In this document: in pieces, positions 15,322 through 22,429 of the stretch
How the letters are laid out: each line of letters opens with the position of its first letter
How positions within the stretch are numbered: position 1 is the stretch's first letter
NCBI GenBank assembly: GCA_959023295.1
Contig: CAUFBM010000025.1
Location: 1 to 23,422, forward strand
Source: an uncultured Collinsella sp.
Lineage (GTDB): Bacteria > Actinomycetota > Coriobacteriia > Coriobacteriales > Coriobacteriaceae
Direction: 5' to 3'
DNA length: 23,422 bases
Made by a program: the position numbers and the translations under genes
The notes under the pieces: generated by a model
Seen by the model: the letters and a program-made list of their open reading frames with translations, nothing else
Database searches by the model: none
Told to the model about the DNA's origin: nothing

Positions 15322-17472
15322 CTAGTACTGGCTCTCGTGCTTGCTAAAGAAGTCGAAGCGCGGGGGCAGCGGCTTTACGCGGTGCTCGCCGGGCTTCTCG
15401 CCCAGGCTCTCCACAAACTCGTCCGTGGAGGCAAAGATGTTGTCCCAGCTAAAGAAGGCGACCGGGTCGACGTCGAAGTACTCGCAAATGAGCTCGCAGC
15501 CGGCCGGGACGATGCCGTGCATCAGGACGGTCGCCACACGCAGCTCGGTAAAGGCGTCGACCAGGGCCTGAGTCATGGCGGCGTTGGCCGGCTCGCCCTC
15601 GAGCTTGTTGGCGGCCTTGGAGGCATCGCTCCAGCGCTTGTTGGCGGCGCGCAGGTAGTCGTCGCACACGGCGAGCGCGCGGTGCGTCTCGAACTTGTAC
15701 ATGGCCTGCTCAAAGGCAAGGGCGGCCTGCTCGGCAGCCTCGACCACGGCAGCAGAGGCGGCGCCGGCCGGAATACAACCGTTGCGATAGGGGCTCTCGT
15801 CGCCCTCCTTGACGGCGACGCCGTAGAAGCAGCTGCGGGCCAGGCGGTTGAACACGCCGGTCAAAAGGGCGCTCTCCTTAAGGGCCGGATCGATAACGCG
15901 CTTGTCGTCGCAGGCGCGCACCTCGTTGCCGTCCTTGTCCTTGCCGGTCACGCGCGTGTCGTATGCCTTGGGGCTAAAGCTCACCGGCTTCTCGGACAGG
16001 CCGAGCGACAGCCAGTGCGCGCGCATCTGCTCGCAGGTGTAGTGGTTGAGCAGGTCGTCTGCCGGCGGGGGAGGCGTCTGCGAGGACGAGCTGGCCTTTT
16101 TGCCCATGTAGAGCAGGTGGTAGCAGGCACTGACGGTGCTCTGCGTGAGGTTCCAGCCCAGGGCCTCCCACATGGCGGTCTGCGCGATGCAGTAGAAGTA
16201 GATGTTGTCCTGGCCGATGAACTGGTAGATCTGAGCGTCGTCAGAGCACCACCAGTCGCGCCAGTCGAGTGAGCTGTGCTGGTAGGTGGGCGCGGGGACC
16301 TGCGTGGAATCGGCGGCGGGCTCGCCCATGAGGGCGGCATCCTGGGCGGCGACACCCTCGGTCACGCCAGCGGCGCGGGCATCGCGGGCGAGCACGGTGC
16401 GGGTGTAGCTGATGGGCGCCCACAGGCTCTCGGGCCAGCACCAGCAGGTGACGTCGGAAACGCCGTCGACCTCGGGCACCGGAACGCCCCAGTCGATGTT
16501 ACCGGTGATGCGGAAGGGTACGAGCGCCTTGCCGCTGCGGAAGCGCACGCCGCCGTTAGCGAGCACCGCGTGGGCGTCGTCGCGCTCCTTCCAGCTGGGG
16601 AAGGTGACGGTAAAGCTGCTCTTGTTGCCCTCGGGCTCCAGCACGGTGTGCTCGGGCAGCTGGTCTTCGACGGCGTCGAAGGCCTCGCGGAACTTGTTTT
16701 GAATATAGAGCTGTGCCGGCAGCAGCCACTCCTCCATGGTCTTGGAGACCACGGAGCGAACCTGCGGGTTCTGGGCGAGCTTGGCGGTGTAGGTCTTCAT
16801 AAAGTCGAGGTAGGCCGGCAGGTCGAAGTAGAGGTTGTCGACCGGGCGCAGCTCGGGCACCTCGCCGGTGAGCTGGCTCTTGGGCGCAATGAGCTCCTCG
16901 GGCTCAAACTGGTGACCCAGGTCGCACTCGTCGGCGTACGCCTTCTCGGACTTGCAGCCCTGGATGGGGCAGCGGCCGATCACCTGACGGCCGTTGAGGA
17001 ACGTGCCGGCCTTGGCGTCGTAGAACTGCAGCGTGGAGCGCTTGGAGATGGTGCCCTGCTCGTGCAGGCGCTCGATAATCTCGGCGGTTACCTCGTTGTG
17101 AATCTGCGCAGCCGGCTCAAGGCCCGAGCCGCCATAGATATCGCAGCTGATGTTGTAGTTGTTGAGGGTCGCGGCCTGGCGGGAGTGATTGGACTCGACA
17201 TACTCGCCGATGGACTTGTCGTAGCCTTCGTTCTCCTTGAGCTTGCGGTAGCTCTCCATGATGGGCGAGCCATAGCAGTCGGTGCCCGAGGTGAAGATGA
17301 CATTTTCGCGGCCCAGACGGTCGCGCAGGAAGCGGGCGAAGAAGTCGGCCGGGACAAAGACGCCACCAACGTGGCCAAAGTGAAGGCCCTTGTTGCCGTA
17401 GGGCTCGCCGGCGGTAACGATGGCGCGGCGAGGCCAGCTGGGACGGTCGTTCATGGAGTATTTGGATGCCAT
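15322..17472 (-). CDS. metG: Methionyl-tRNA synthetase-like class I aminoacyl-tRNA ligase (altered KMSKS)
   Basis: 716 aa from ATG 17472, with GAAGGAG at good spacing; the upstream extension to 17565 is not protein-like. The N-terminal Rossmann half carries ITAGEPYGNKG-type sequence, here IVTAGEPYGNKGLHFGHVGG near residue 18 (HIGH box as HFGH), then FTSGTDCYGSPIMES. A zinc-knuckle-like insertion follows: CPIQGCKSEKAYADECDLGH, ending FEPEELIAPKS as in MetRS. The methionine-pocket region keeps the Trp-Ala-Pro-Ile-Ser-Tyr pattern near 360. Two changes stand out. The segment normally reading GKDxxxFH is GQDNIYFYC, so the pocket histidine appears replaced. The KMSKS loop is MGKKASSSSQTPPPP, lacking the second lysine. 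The C-terminal half is helical as in anticodon-binding domains. It may be the cell's MetRS in a lineage-specific form or a divergent paralogue. Confidence 0.78.
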   Translation of the reverse strand: MASKYSMNDRPSWPRRAIVTAGEPYGNKGLHFGHVGGVFVPADFFARFLRDRLGRENVIFTSGTDCYGSPIMESYRKLKENEGYDKSIGEYVESNHSRQAATLNNYNISCDIYGGSGLEPAAQIHNEVTAEIIERLHEQGTISKRSTLQFYDAKAGTFLNGRQVIGRCPIQGCKSEKAYADECDLGHQFEPEELIAPKSQLTGEVPELRPVDNLYFDLPAYLDFMKTYTAKLAQNPQVRSVVSKTMEEWLLPAQLYIQNKFREAFDAVEDQLPEHTVLEPEGNKSSFTVTFPSWKERDDAHAVLANGGVRFRSGKALVPFRITGNIDWGVPVPEVDGVSDVTCWCWPESLWAPISYTRTVLARDARAAGVTEGVAAQDAALMGEPAADSTQVPAPTYQHSSLDWRDWWCSDDAQIYQFIGQDNIYFYCIAQTAMWEALGWNLTQSTVSACYHLLYMGKKASSSSQTPPPPADDLLNHYTCEQMRAHWLSLGLSEKPVSFSPKAYDTRVTGKDKDGNEVRACDDKRVIDPALKESALLTGVFNRLARSCFYGVAVKEGDESPYRNGCIPAGAASAAVVEAAEQAALAFEQAMYKFETHRALAVCDDYLRAANKRWSDASKAANKLEGEPANAAMTQALVDAFTELRVATVLMHGIVPAGCELICEYFDVDPVAFFSWDNIFASTDEFVESLGEKPGEHRVKPLPPRFDFFSKHESQY

Positions 17473-17604
17473 GGGACTCCTTCGCATATGGTGAGAGCGC
17501 GGCCGGGCGCAAGGCCTGGCGACGCGGTGGTCAATTCGTGCATATCGTTCGACATTATCGCACATGCGGACGGGTACGTGGCAGGGGCGCTATCCTAAGA
17601 TGCT

Positions 17605-18171
17605 ATGAATGAGATTTCCAACATACATGCGTTTGAGGACGAGGATTTTCTACACGCTTGCTTCGTGTGGGGGATGGCCGTGATCGCGGTGTTTGCCGTG
17701 TGCCTGGTGCCGATGTTTATGCTGCTGGGCGGGCCTGCGGACTTGGATGCGGCTGAGGCGGGCGGCTGGACCACCGTCGTGGGCTGGATGGTCGGTGTGG
17801 CTGCGGTTTCTGCAGCGTCGTTTGCCGTACACGAGCTGGTGCATGCGGTGTTTTTTAAGCTGCTGGCGCCTGCGGGCGCGCATGTGACCTTTGGCGCGAA
17901 TCGTGAGACGGCGATGATCTATGCCTGCGCCGAGGGCGTTGTGTATTCGCGTCGGCGGTACATGGCCATTTGCCTGGCGCCCACGGTTGTTTTGACGGTG
18001 GCGTTTGCCCTGGGGTTTGCGTTCTCGGGCTATCCGCTGCTGTGCTACCTGGCGGCTGGTCTGCACTTGTCGGGCTGCGTGGGCGATTGGTATTACGTGC
18101 GGACCATCCTGCGCGACCGCCGCATTGTCGCCTGCGAGGACACATCCTTTGGCGTGCGCTTTTTTGGGTGA
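17605..18171 (+). CDS. DUF3267-type zincin-like membrane protein
   Basis: 188 aa, four predicted transmembrane segments: about residues 20-42 (GMAVIAVFAVCLVPMFMLLG), 55-75, 112-132 and 140-160. The second helix runs into HELVHAVFFKLL near residue 73, an HExxH zinc-binding motif placed at a membrane edge as in DUF3267 and related site-2-protease-like families. The sequence CAEGVVYSRRRYMAICLAPT after it fits the family pattern. A peptidase activity is possible but not demonstrated for most of this family. The gene is divergent from the MetRS-like gene, and its TGA is only 10 bases before the queH start, so queH probably shares its mRNA. The ribosome site is weak (TAAGATGCT ahead of the ATG). 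Confidence 0.78.
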   Translation: MNEISNIHAFEDEDFLHACFVWGMAVIAVFAVCLVPMFMLLGGPADLDAAEAGGWTTVVGWMVGVAAVSAASFAVHELVHAVFFKLLAPAGAHVTFGANRETAMIYACAEGVVYSRRRYMAICLAPTVVLTVAFALGFAFSGYPLLCYLAAGLHLSGCVGDWYYVRTILRDRRIVACEDTSFGVRFFG

Positions 18172-18181
18172 GGAGATGTCG

Positions 18182-18757
18182 ATGAAGTCGTTGTTGCTGC
18201 ATGCGTGCTGTGCACCATGCTCGCTTGAGCCGGTTCGCCTGCTGCGCGAGGAGGGGTTTGAGCCCACGATTTGCTGGACCAACCCCAATATTCAACCGCG
18301 CGATGAATGGCAGCGCCGCCTGGACGAACTGCGCCGGTGGTGTGCCAATGGCGACATCGAGCTTATCGAGGCAGGCGAGGACCGCGAGCGCTGGGAGGCC
18401 GGTGTGGCCCCGTTGAGCGCCGATCGACCCCGTCGCTGTCGTGCGTGCTATGCCCTGCGTCTGGCCGAGGCATGCCGTGTGGCCCAGGAGCGCGGGTTCG
18501 AATATGTGGGTACGACGCTCGCCGTCTCGCCGTATCAGCTGTTCGATACCTGCAATGATGTGCTTGAGCGCTTGGCTGCCGCCCGCGGTCTCACTCCGGT
18601 GATTCGCGATTTTCGCCCGTATTATCCCGAGGCCACGCGTCGTTCGCGTGAGCTGGGCATGTATCGGCAGAATTACTGCGGCTGCCGATTCTCGGCCGTC
18701 GAGGCGGCCATGGACCGCGCCCGCATCCGCGACGAGCGCAAAGCCGCCAAAAAGTAG
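18182..18757 (+). CDS. queH: Epoxyqueuosine reductase QueH
   Basis: 191 aa. ATG 18182 is chosen because AGGAG (18171-18175) lies 6 bases upstream; the ATG at 18176 directly abuts it. QueH (formerly DUF208) reduces epoxyqueuosine in tRNA to queuosine, the last step of the pathway, and replaces the unrelated QueG in many bacteria. Family motifs are intact: LLLHACCAPCSLEPVRLL at the N-terminus (vicinal cysteines), CWTNPNIQPRDEW near 35, RCRACYALRLAEAC near 83, TTLAVSPYQ near 108 and YRQNYCGCRFS near 160. These cysteines bind an iron-sulfur cluster and a second metal in characterised homologues. It lies 64 bases upstream of queA, which supports the assignment. Confidence is high. Confidence 0.95.
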   Translation: MKSLLLHACCAPCSLEPVRLLREEGFEPTICWTNPNIQPRDEWQRRLDELRRWCANGDIELIEAGEDRERWEAGVAPLSADRPRRCRACYALRLAEACRVAQERGFEYVGTTLAVSPYQLFDTCNDVLERLAAARGLTPVIRDFRPYYPEATRRSRELGMYRQNYCGCRFSAVEAAMDRARIRDERKAAKK

Positions 18758-18821
18758 TTCGTTTGGGACGTCAGCCTGCTAGGATGTAGAGCGGACTTTG
18801 GCTATATAAGGAGTATCCGAC

Positions 18822-20039
18822 GTGTCTATGCGTACCGATGATTTTGACTACAACCTTCCTGAGGAACTGATTGCCCAGGCTCCTGCCGAGCCGCGCGACT
18901 CCTGCCGCCTGCTGGTGGTTGATCGCAAAGGCTCCGAGACAGGAACGCCGCTAGAGCATGGCGGTACCGTTGAGCACCGCATCTTCCGCGACATCATCGA
19001 CTATATCGAGCCGGGCGATGTGCTCGTCATCAACCAGACGCGCGTGATGCCGGCCCGTCTTATCGGTCGCAAGGCTGGCTCGGGCGGTGTGGTCGAGACG
19101 CTGCTGCTCAAGCGCCGCGAGGATGTTGACCCGCTGGGTCACGTTTGGGAGTGCCTGGTCAAGCCGGGCAAGCGCCTGAAGCCCGGTGCTCAGATTGAGT
19201 ATCGCGCCGGTGGCGCCCATGCGCCCGAGGGGGCTCCCGTGGTGCTGATGGCCGAGGTCATCGACTTTGTCACCGATAGCCGCGGCGGTCGTCTGGTGCG
19301 TTTTGAGCCGGCCGGTTGCAATGCCGCCGGTGACCCGCGCACGCTCGACGAGGCCATCCATGCTGCCGGCCACGTGCCGCTGCCGCCTTACATTACCGAT
19401 TACGAGGGCGATCCCGAGAAGTACCAGACCGTCTACGCCATGAAGGAGGAGCACTCGGCTGCCGCTCCTACGGCGGGTCTGCATTTTACGCCCGAGCTTA
19501 TGGCCGCTATCGAGGCCAAGGGTGCGAAGTTTGCCGCCGTCGAGCTCGAGGTGGGTATCGATACCTTCCGTCTGGTGGAGGAGGACGACCCCACGCAGCA
19601 CGTGATGCACACCGAGCGCTACCACGTGTCGCAGGAGGTTGTCGACGCCGTGCATAAGGCTAAGGCCGAGGGGCATCGCGTGATTGCTGTCGGTACCACC
19701 GCAGTGCGCTCGCTCGAGAGCGCCTTTGACGCTGAGGCACCGGTGTCCGATCCGGCCGTGACGGCGCGCTATTTTGAGGGCCGCGAGGACGGGGCCGATA
19801 CACTTGGCCGCGGTGACATCGTGGTGCGCGAGAACGCCACGACGCAGCTCTACCTCATGCCCGGCTCAACCTATCACGTGGTCGACGCGCTGATCACAAA
19901 CTTCCACGTGCCGCGCTCCACGCTCATGATGCTTGTGAGCGCGCTTGCCACCCGCGACCAGATCATGGATGCCTACGCCGCCGCCATCGAGGAGCGCTAC
20001 CGCTTCTTCAGCTTTGGCGACGCGATGCTCATTTTGTAG
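18822..20039 (+). CDS. queA: S-adenosylmethionine:tRNA ribosyltransferase-isomerase QueA
   Basis: 405 aa from GTG 18822, with AAGGAG (18808-18813) eight bases upstream; ATG 18828 is in frame but too far from that site. QueA transfers and isomerises the ribosyl group of SAM onto preQ1 at tRNA position 34, making the epoxyqueuosine that QueH then reduces. Family sequence is continuous: FDYNLPEELIAQAPAEPRDS, then LVINQTRVMPARLIGRK near 65, YEGDPEKYQTVYA near 192, AAPTAGLHFTPELM near 213, VELEVGIDTFRLV near 238, HVMHTERYHV, VGTTAVRSLES near 290 and TNFHVPRSTLMMLVSAL near 362. The length is slightly longer than many homologues (about 345-360), with extra residues around 130-175. A structured element begins at the stop codon. 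Confidence 0.97.
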   Translation: MSMRTDDFDYNLPEELIAQAPAEPRDSCRLLVVDRKGSETGTPLEHGGTVEHRIFRDIIDYIEPGDVLVINQTRVMPARLIGRKAGSGGVVETLLLKRREDVDPLGHVWECLVKPGKRLKPGAQIEYRAGGAHAPEGAPVVLMAEVIDFVTDSRGGRLVRFEPAGCNAAGDPRTLDEAIHAAGHVPLPPYITDYEGDPEKYQTVYAMKEEHSAAAPTAGLHFTPELMAAIEAKGAKFAAVELEVGIDTFRLVEEDDPTQHVMHTERYHVSQEVVDAVHKAKAEGHRVIAVGTTAVRSLESAFDAEAPVSDPAVTARYFEGREDGADTLGRGDIVVRENATTQLYLMPGSTYHVVDALITNFHVPRSTLMMLVSALATRDQIMDAYAAAIEERYRFFSFGDAMLIL

Positions 20040-20182
20040 GTTACGGCGTTTTACAAACGCCGTAACCGGCCGACGCTGCAAACCCCCCTAAGCGGCAATC
20101 TGATGTTCAATCGTCGGGCATGACCAGAAGGTCAATGCCCCCCTCTTTCACGTCACCTTGCTCGCTCAGGGGCGTTTTCGCT
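20040..20182 (+). repeat. Structured dispersed element, copy A (after queA)
   Basis: Starts directly after the queA stop. Helix 1: GTTACGGCGTTT / AAACGCCGTAAC with triloop TAC (20040-20066). Outer helix 2: AAACCCCCCTAAGCG (20080-20094) with CGCTCAGGGGCGTTT (20163-20177), two mismatches, continued by GCAA/TTGC and TGATGT/ACGTCA. Inner helix 3: GGGCATGACC-AGAA-GGTCAATGCCC (20116-20140) with one bulged A. Ends in TTTTCGCT. It shares sequence and fold with 23233-23376. It could act as a terminator. Confidence 0.82.
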
Positions 20183-20200
20183 GACTTTGCCAAAGCATCG

Positions 20201-20239
20201 GCAGGTACTCATTGGGGACGTACTTAAATGAGTGCCTGC
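20201..20239. repeat. REP-like hairpin 1
   Basis: GCAGGTACTCATT (20201-20213) pairs with AATGAGTGCCTGC (20227-20239), one G-U. The loop reads GGGGACGTACTTA, related to the stem of the third hairpin (TTGGGGACGTTCTT). Confidence 0.75.
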
Positions 20240-20244
20240 AGAAT

Positions 20245-20308
20245 GAGAGTGGATAATCTCCCGTTTTTGGCCTGCTTGGGGGCTCAAAGTGGGAGATTAT
20301 CCACTCTC
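20245..20308. repeat. REP-like hairpin 2 (18-bp perfect stem)
   Basis: GAGAGTGGATAATCTCCC (20245-20262) is the exact reverse complement of 20291-20308; the loop is 28 bases. It has no gene. With its neighbours it fills the gap between queA and the coiled-coil gene. Confidence 0.85.
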
Positions 20309-20319
20309 GTCATTGGGCT

Positions 20320-20373
20320 AGTCGTTGGGGACGTTCTTGTTTGACTAGTCGTTTAAGAACGTCCCCAATGACT
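20320..20373. repeat. REP-like hairpin 3, overlapping a stop codon
   Basis: AGTCGTTGGGGACGTTCTT (20320-20338) pairs with 20355-20373 over 19 positions, one wobble. The loop contains GACTAGTC. The right arm reaches two bases into the stop codon of the minus-strand coiled-coil gene, so it would sit at that mRNA's 3' end and may serve as its transcript end. Confidence 0.82.
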
Positions 20374-22135
20374 ACTTGCTTGCGAACAGCCAGACTAGGA
20401 CGATCACGAGGATTACGGCGATGATGCAGACGATGGCTCCGGTGAATTTGATGCGTGAGTCGCGGGTACGCTCGCGCACGTCGTCCTCGGCGGCTTCGAG
20501 TTGAGCCACTTCGCGCTCGGTTTCGGCGTGCTCGGCCTTATCGCGGGCCAAGGAGCCTGCGAGCGATTCGGTAATCTCGGGATGGTCGTGCACCTCGGTC
20601 GCCTGCTCGATGATCGACTGCGCATGCGCTACATCCGCCTGGGCATTGGCAATAGCCTGCTCCTGCTCTCGACGCGCCTTGTCCTCGACGGCGATCTTCT
20701 CGCGCAGTTCGCGTTGGCGCGTTGCGGCGGCGGCTTTTGCGGTCTGCAGCTCGTCGCGCGCGGCATCGGCCTCGGCCGTCACGGCCTGATGAGCACGCCT
20801 GGCGTCAGCGATGGGGGCTTGTGCCTGCTCGACGGCGTGCTCGGCGGCCGCGAGTGAGTGCTCAAGATCGGCGGTGATGTGCGGGACATCTTCCTCGGCT
20901 TTGCGCAGGGCATCGGCCGTGTCGGAGATCTGCATCGAAAGCTCGCTGGTGCGCACCGTGTAATTGGCGGGATTCGCCGAAGGATTGCGCTGCAGCTCGG
21001 CATACTCGCGGCGCAGCGTTTCGAGTTGAGCGCGCGTGGCATCGACGGTTTGCTGCGCTGCGGCAACGCCGGCGTCGCGCTCGGCCTGCACCTTGTCGCG
21101 GATGCGCTTGGAATCCTCGAGGCGGCGAACGAGGCGGTTACCGGTCTCGCGCGAGCTGGCTTCGCGCGCCTCCACGGCATCGAGTGCGGCTTTGAGACGC
21201 CGCTCGGTGGCATCGTCCTCTTCTTTTATTTGCTCGAGCTGCGCCTTGAGCTCTGTTGCCTTGGCAGCATGGGTATCGCGGCCGATTTCTGCCGCCGCGG
21301 CGGCCTTTTGTGCCGTGTCGATAGTCTGGCGCTGCTCGGCGACGATTTGGTCGTAGCGGCCTGCGATGTCCTGGCGTGTCTTGAGCTCCTCGCCTTGATC
21401 GGCGATGCGCTGCTCAAGTTCGGCCAGGTGGGCACGGGCGTCCGCGAGTGCCTTCTTTGCGGCGTTCATCTCGCGCATGGCCGAGGCACCCTGGGCGATA
21501 AAGGCGCCCACGGCGCTGGCGGTGTTTGAGACGGCGCCTCCCAGATCGCGGCTGGCTGCTGGGGTGTGCAGGGCGGTCGGGTGAGCGGCGTTCGCCGTGC
21601 CCGCATCGGGCGTCTGCGGCGTGGCGATGCTGCCGGTGCCGCCCTCGACTACGGAAAAGCCGGCAGCGTGCGGGTCGACTGCATCGGCACCAATGGTGGG
21701 GTGCTCAAGCTGCAGGAACGAGGGCAGGGTGCTGCCTTGGTCGGCAACGGGGGTCTCGCCGGGCACGAAGGTCGAGGCGGCCTCGGCGGCCTCCTCTTCT
21801 TCGGCGTCAATATCGGCGTCGGCCACGGCGTTTTTCATCGCTTTGACGGCATCCATCATGGAGTCCATGACGGCATCGAGCTCTTCTTCCGAAGACACCT
21901 CGATAGGGCCTTCTGCTTGCGGGGCGGCGTCCTTTTCGGGGGCGTCGTCCTGAGCGGCCGAATCGTCGTTTTGCTCGCCGGCATCTTCGGCCGTAGGGAT
22001 TTCCGTCGCAGCGCCGTTATCTAGAGTGGCGTCGTCGACGTCGGTATCATTGCAGGTCGCAGCGTCAGTATCTGCGGCGACGTCTGCTGAATCATCAATA
22101 TGCTGTTGAGTCTGGGGGTCCAGCTCGTCTGTCAT
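20372..22135 (-). CDS. Tail-anchored coiled-coil protein of unknown function
   Basis: About 587 aa from ATG 22135; GAGGAG lies 9 bases upstream of it but only 3 from the ATG at 22141, and the longer frame to 22246 is unlikely. Residues 1-230 are very acidic and Ala/Thr/Pro-rich (EEELDAVMDSMMDAVKAMKN near 85), probably disordered. Residues about 230-555 are almost unbroken heptad-like coiled coil rich in Ala, Glu, Gln and Arg (ALADARAHLAELEQRIADQG, for example). A break at RNPSANPANYTVRTSELSM near 375 divides it in two. A transmembrane helix follows near the very end (FTGAIVCIIAVILVIVLVWL) and the protein closes with FASK. There is no signal peptide, so this looks like a cytoplasmic coiled coil tethered by its C-terminus. 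It is monocistronic and divergent from the dehydrogenase gene. No enzymatic motif is seen. A cell-envelope or division scaffold is one guess, without direct support. Confidence 0.85.
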   Translation of the reverse strand: MTDELDPQTQQHIDDSADVAADTDAATCNDTDVDDATLDNGAATEIPTAEDAGEQNDDSAAQDDAPEKDAAPQAEGPIEVSSEEELDAVMDSMMDAVKAMKNAVADADIDAEEEEAAEAASTFVPGETPVADQGSTLPSFLQLEHPTIGADAVDPHAAGFSVVEGGTGSIATPQTPDAGTANAAHPTALHTPAASRDLGGAVSNTASAVGAFIAQGASAMREMNAAKKALADARAHLAELEQRIADQGEELKTRQDIAGRYDQIVAEQRQTIDTAQKAAAAAEIGRDTHAAKATELKAQLEQIKEEDDATERRLKAALDAVEAREASSRETGNRLVRRLEDSKRIRDKVQAERDAGVAAAQQTVDATRAQLETLRREYAELQRNPSANPANYTVRTSELSMQISDTADALRKAEEDVPHITADLEHSLAAAEHAVEQAQAPIADARRAHQAVTAEADAARDELQTAKAAAATRQRELREKIAVEDKARREQEQAIANAQADVAHAQSIIEQATEVHDHPEITESLAGSLARDKAEHAETEREVAQLEAAEDDVRERTRDSRIKFTGAIVCIIAVILVIVLVWLFASK

Positions 22136-22429
22136 AGGCATGTGCTCCTCATCGTTGTTTGTCACCCTATGATAAAGTCTCGCGCCGACATCCCGCGCCC
22201 CGCAGCAAAGTTTCAAAACGTGTTCGATGACTCGCTTGGATAGCAAAAATTCATCCTCTAAAGTCAGTTTACGCTTGACATTCCCTTCGCCGAATGACGT
22301 TGCGCCGTTCGCCTGCTGCGGTCTTTATTTTTCACTTGAACACGCTAAAGTTGCATTTCAGCTTTTGGCGCGTGAAGTTGGATACGCGCAGTCGGCGGGT
22401 GTGCCCGTCGCGATTCGAAAGGACTTTGT
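22136..22429. other. Divergent intergenic region
   Basis: This 294-base, relatively AT-rich region separates the minus-strand coiled-coil gene from the plus-strand dehydrogenase gene. On the minus strand TATCAT (rc of 22169-22174) could be a -10 for the coiled-coil gene. On the plus strand TTGACA (22275-22280) is a good -35, but no matching -10 is seen 17 bases on. I find no RNA gene or coding frame that convinces. Confidence 0.4.

Noticed and set aside
16276..17598. A 440-codon plus-strand frame opposite the MetRS-like gene.
   Set aside because: Composition is Gly/Ala/Val/Leu-rich antisense style without motifs, while the opposite strand encodes clear synthetase motifs.
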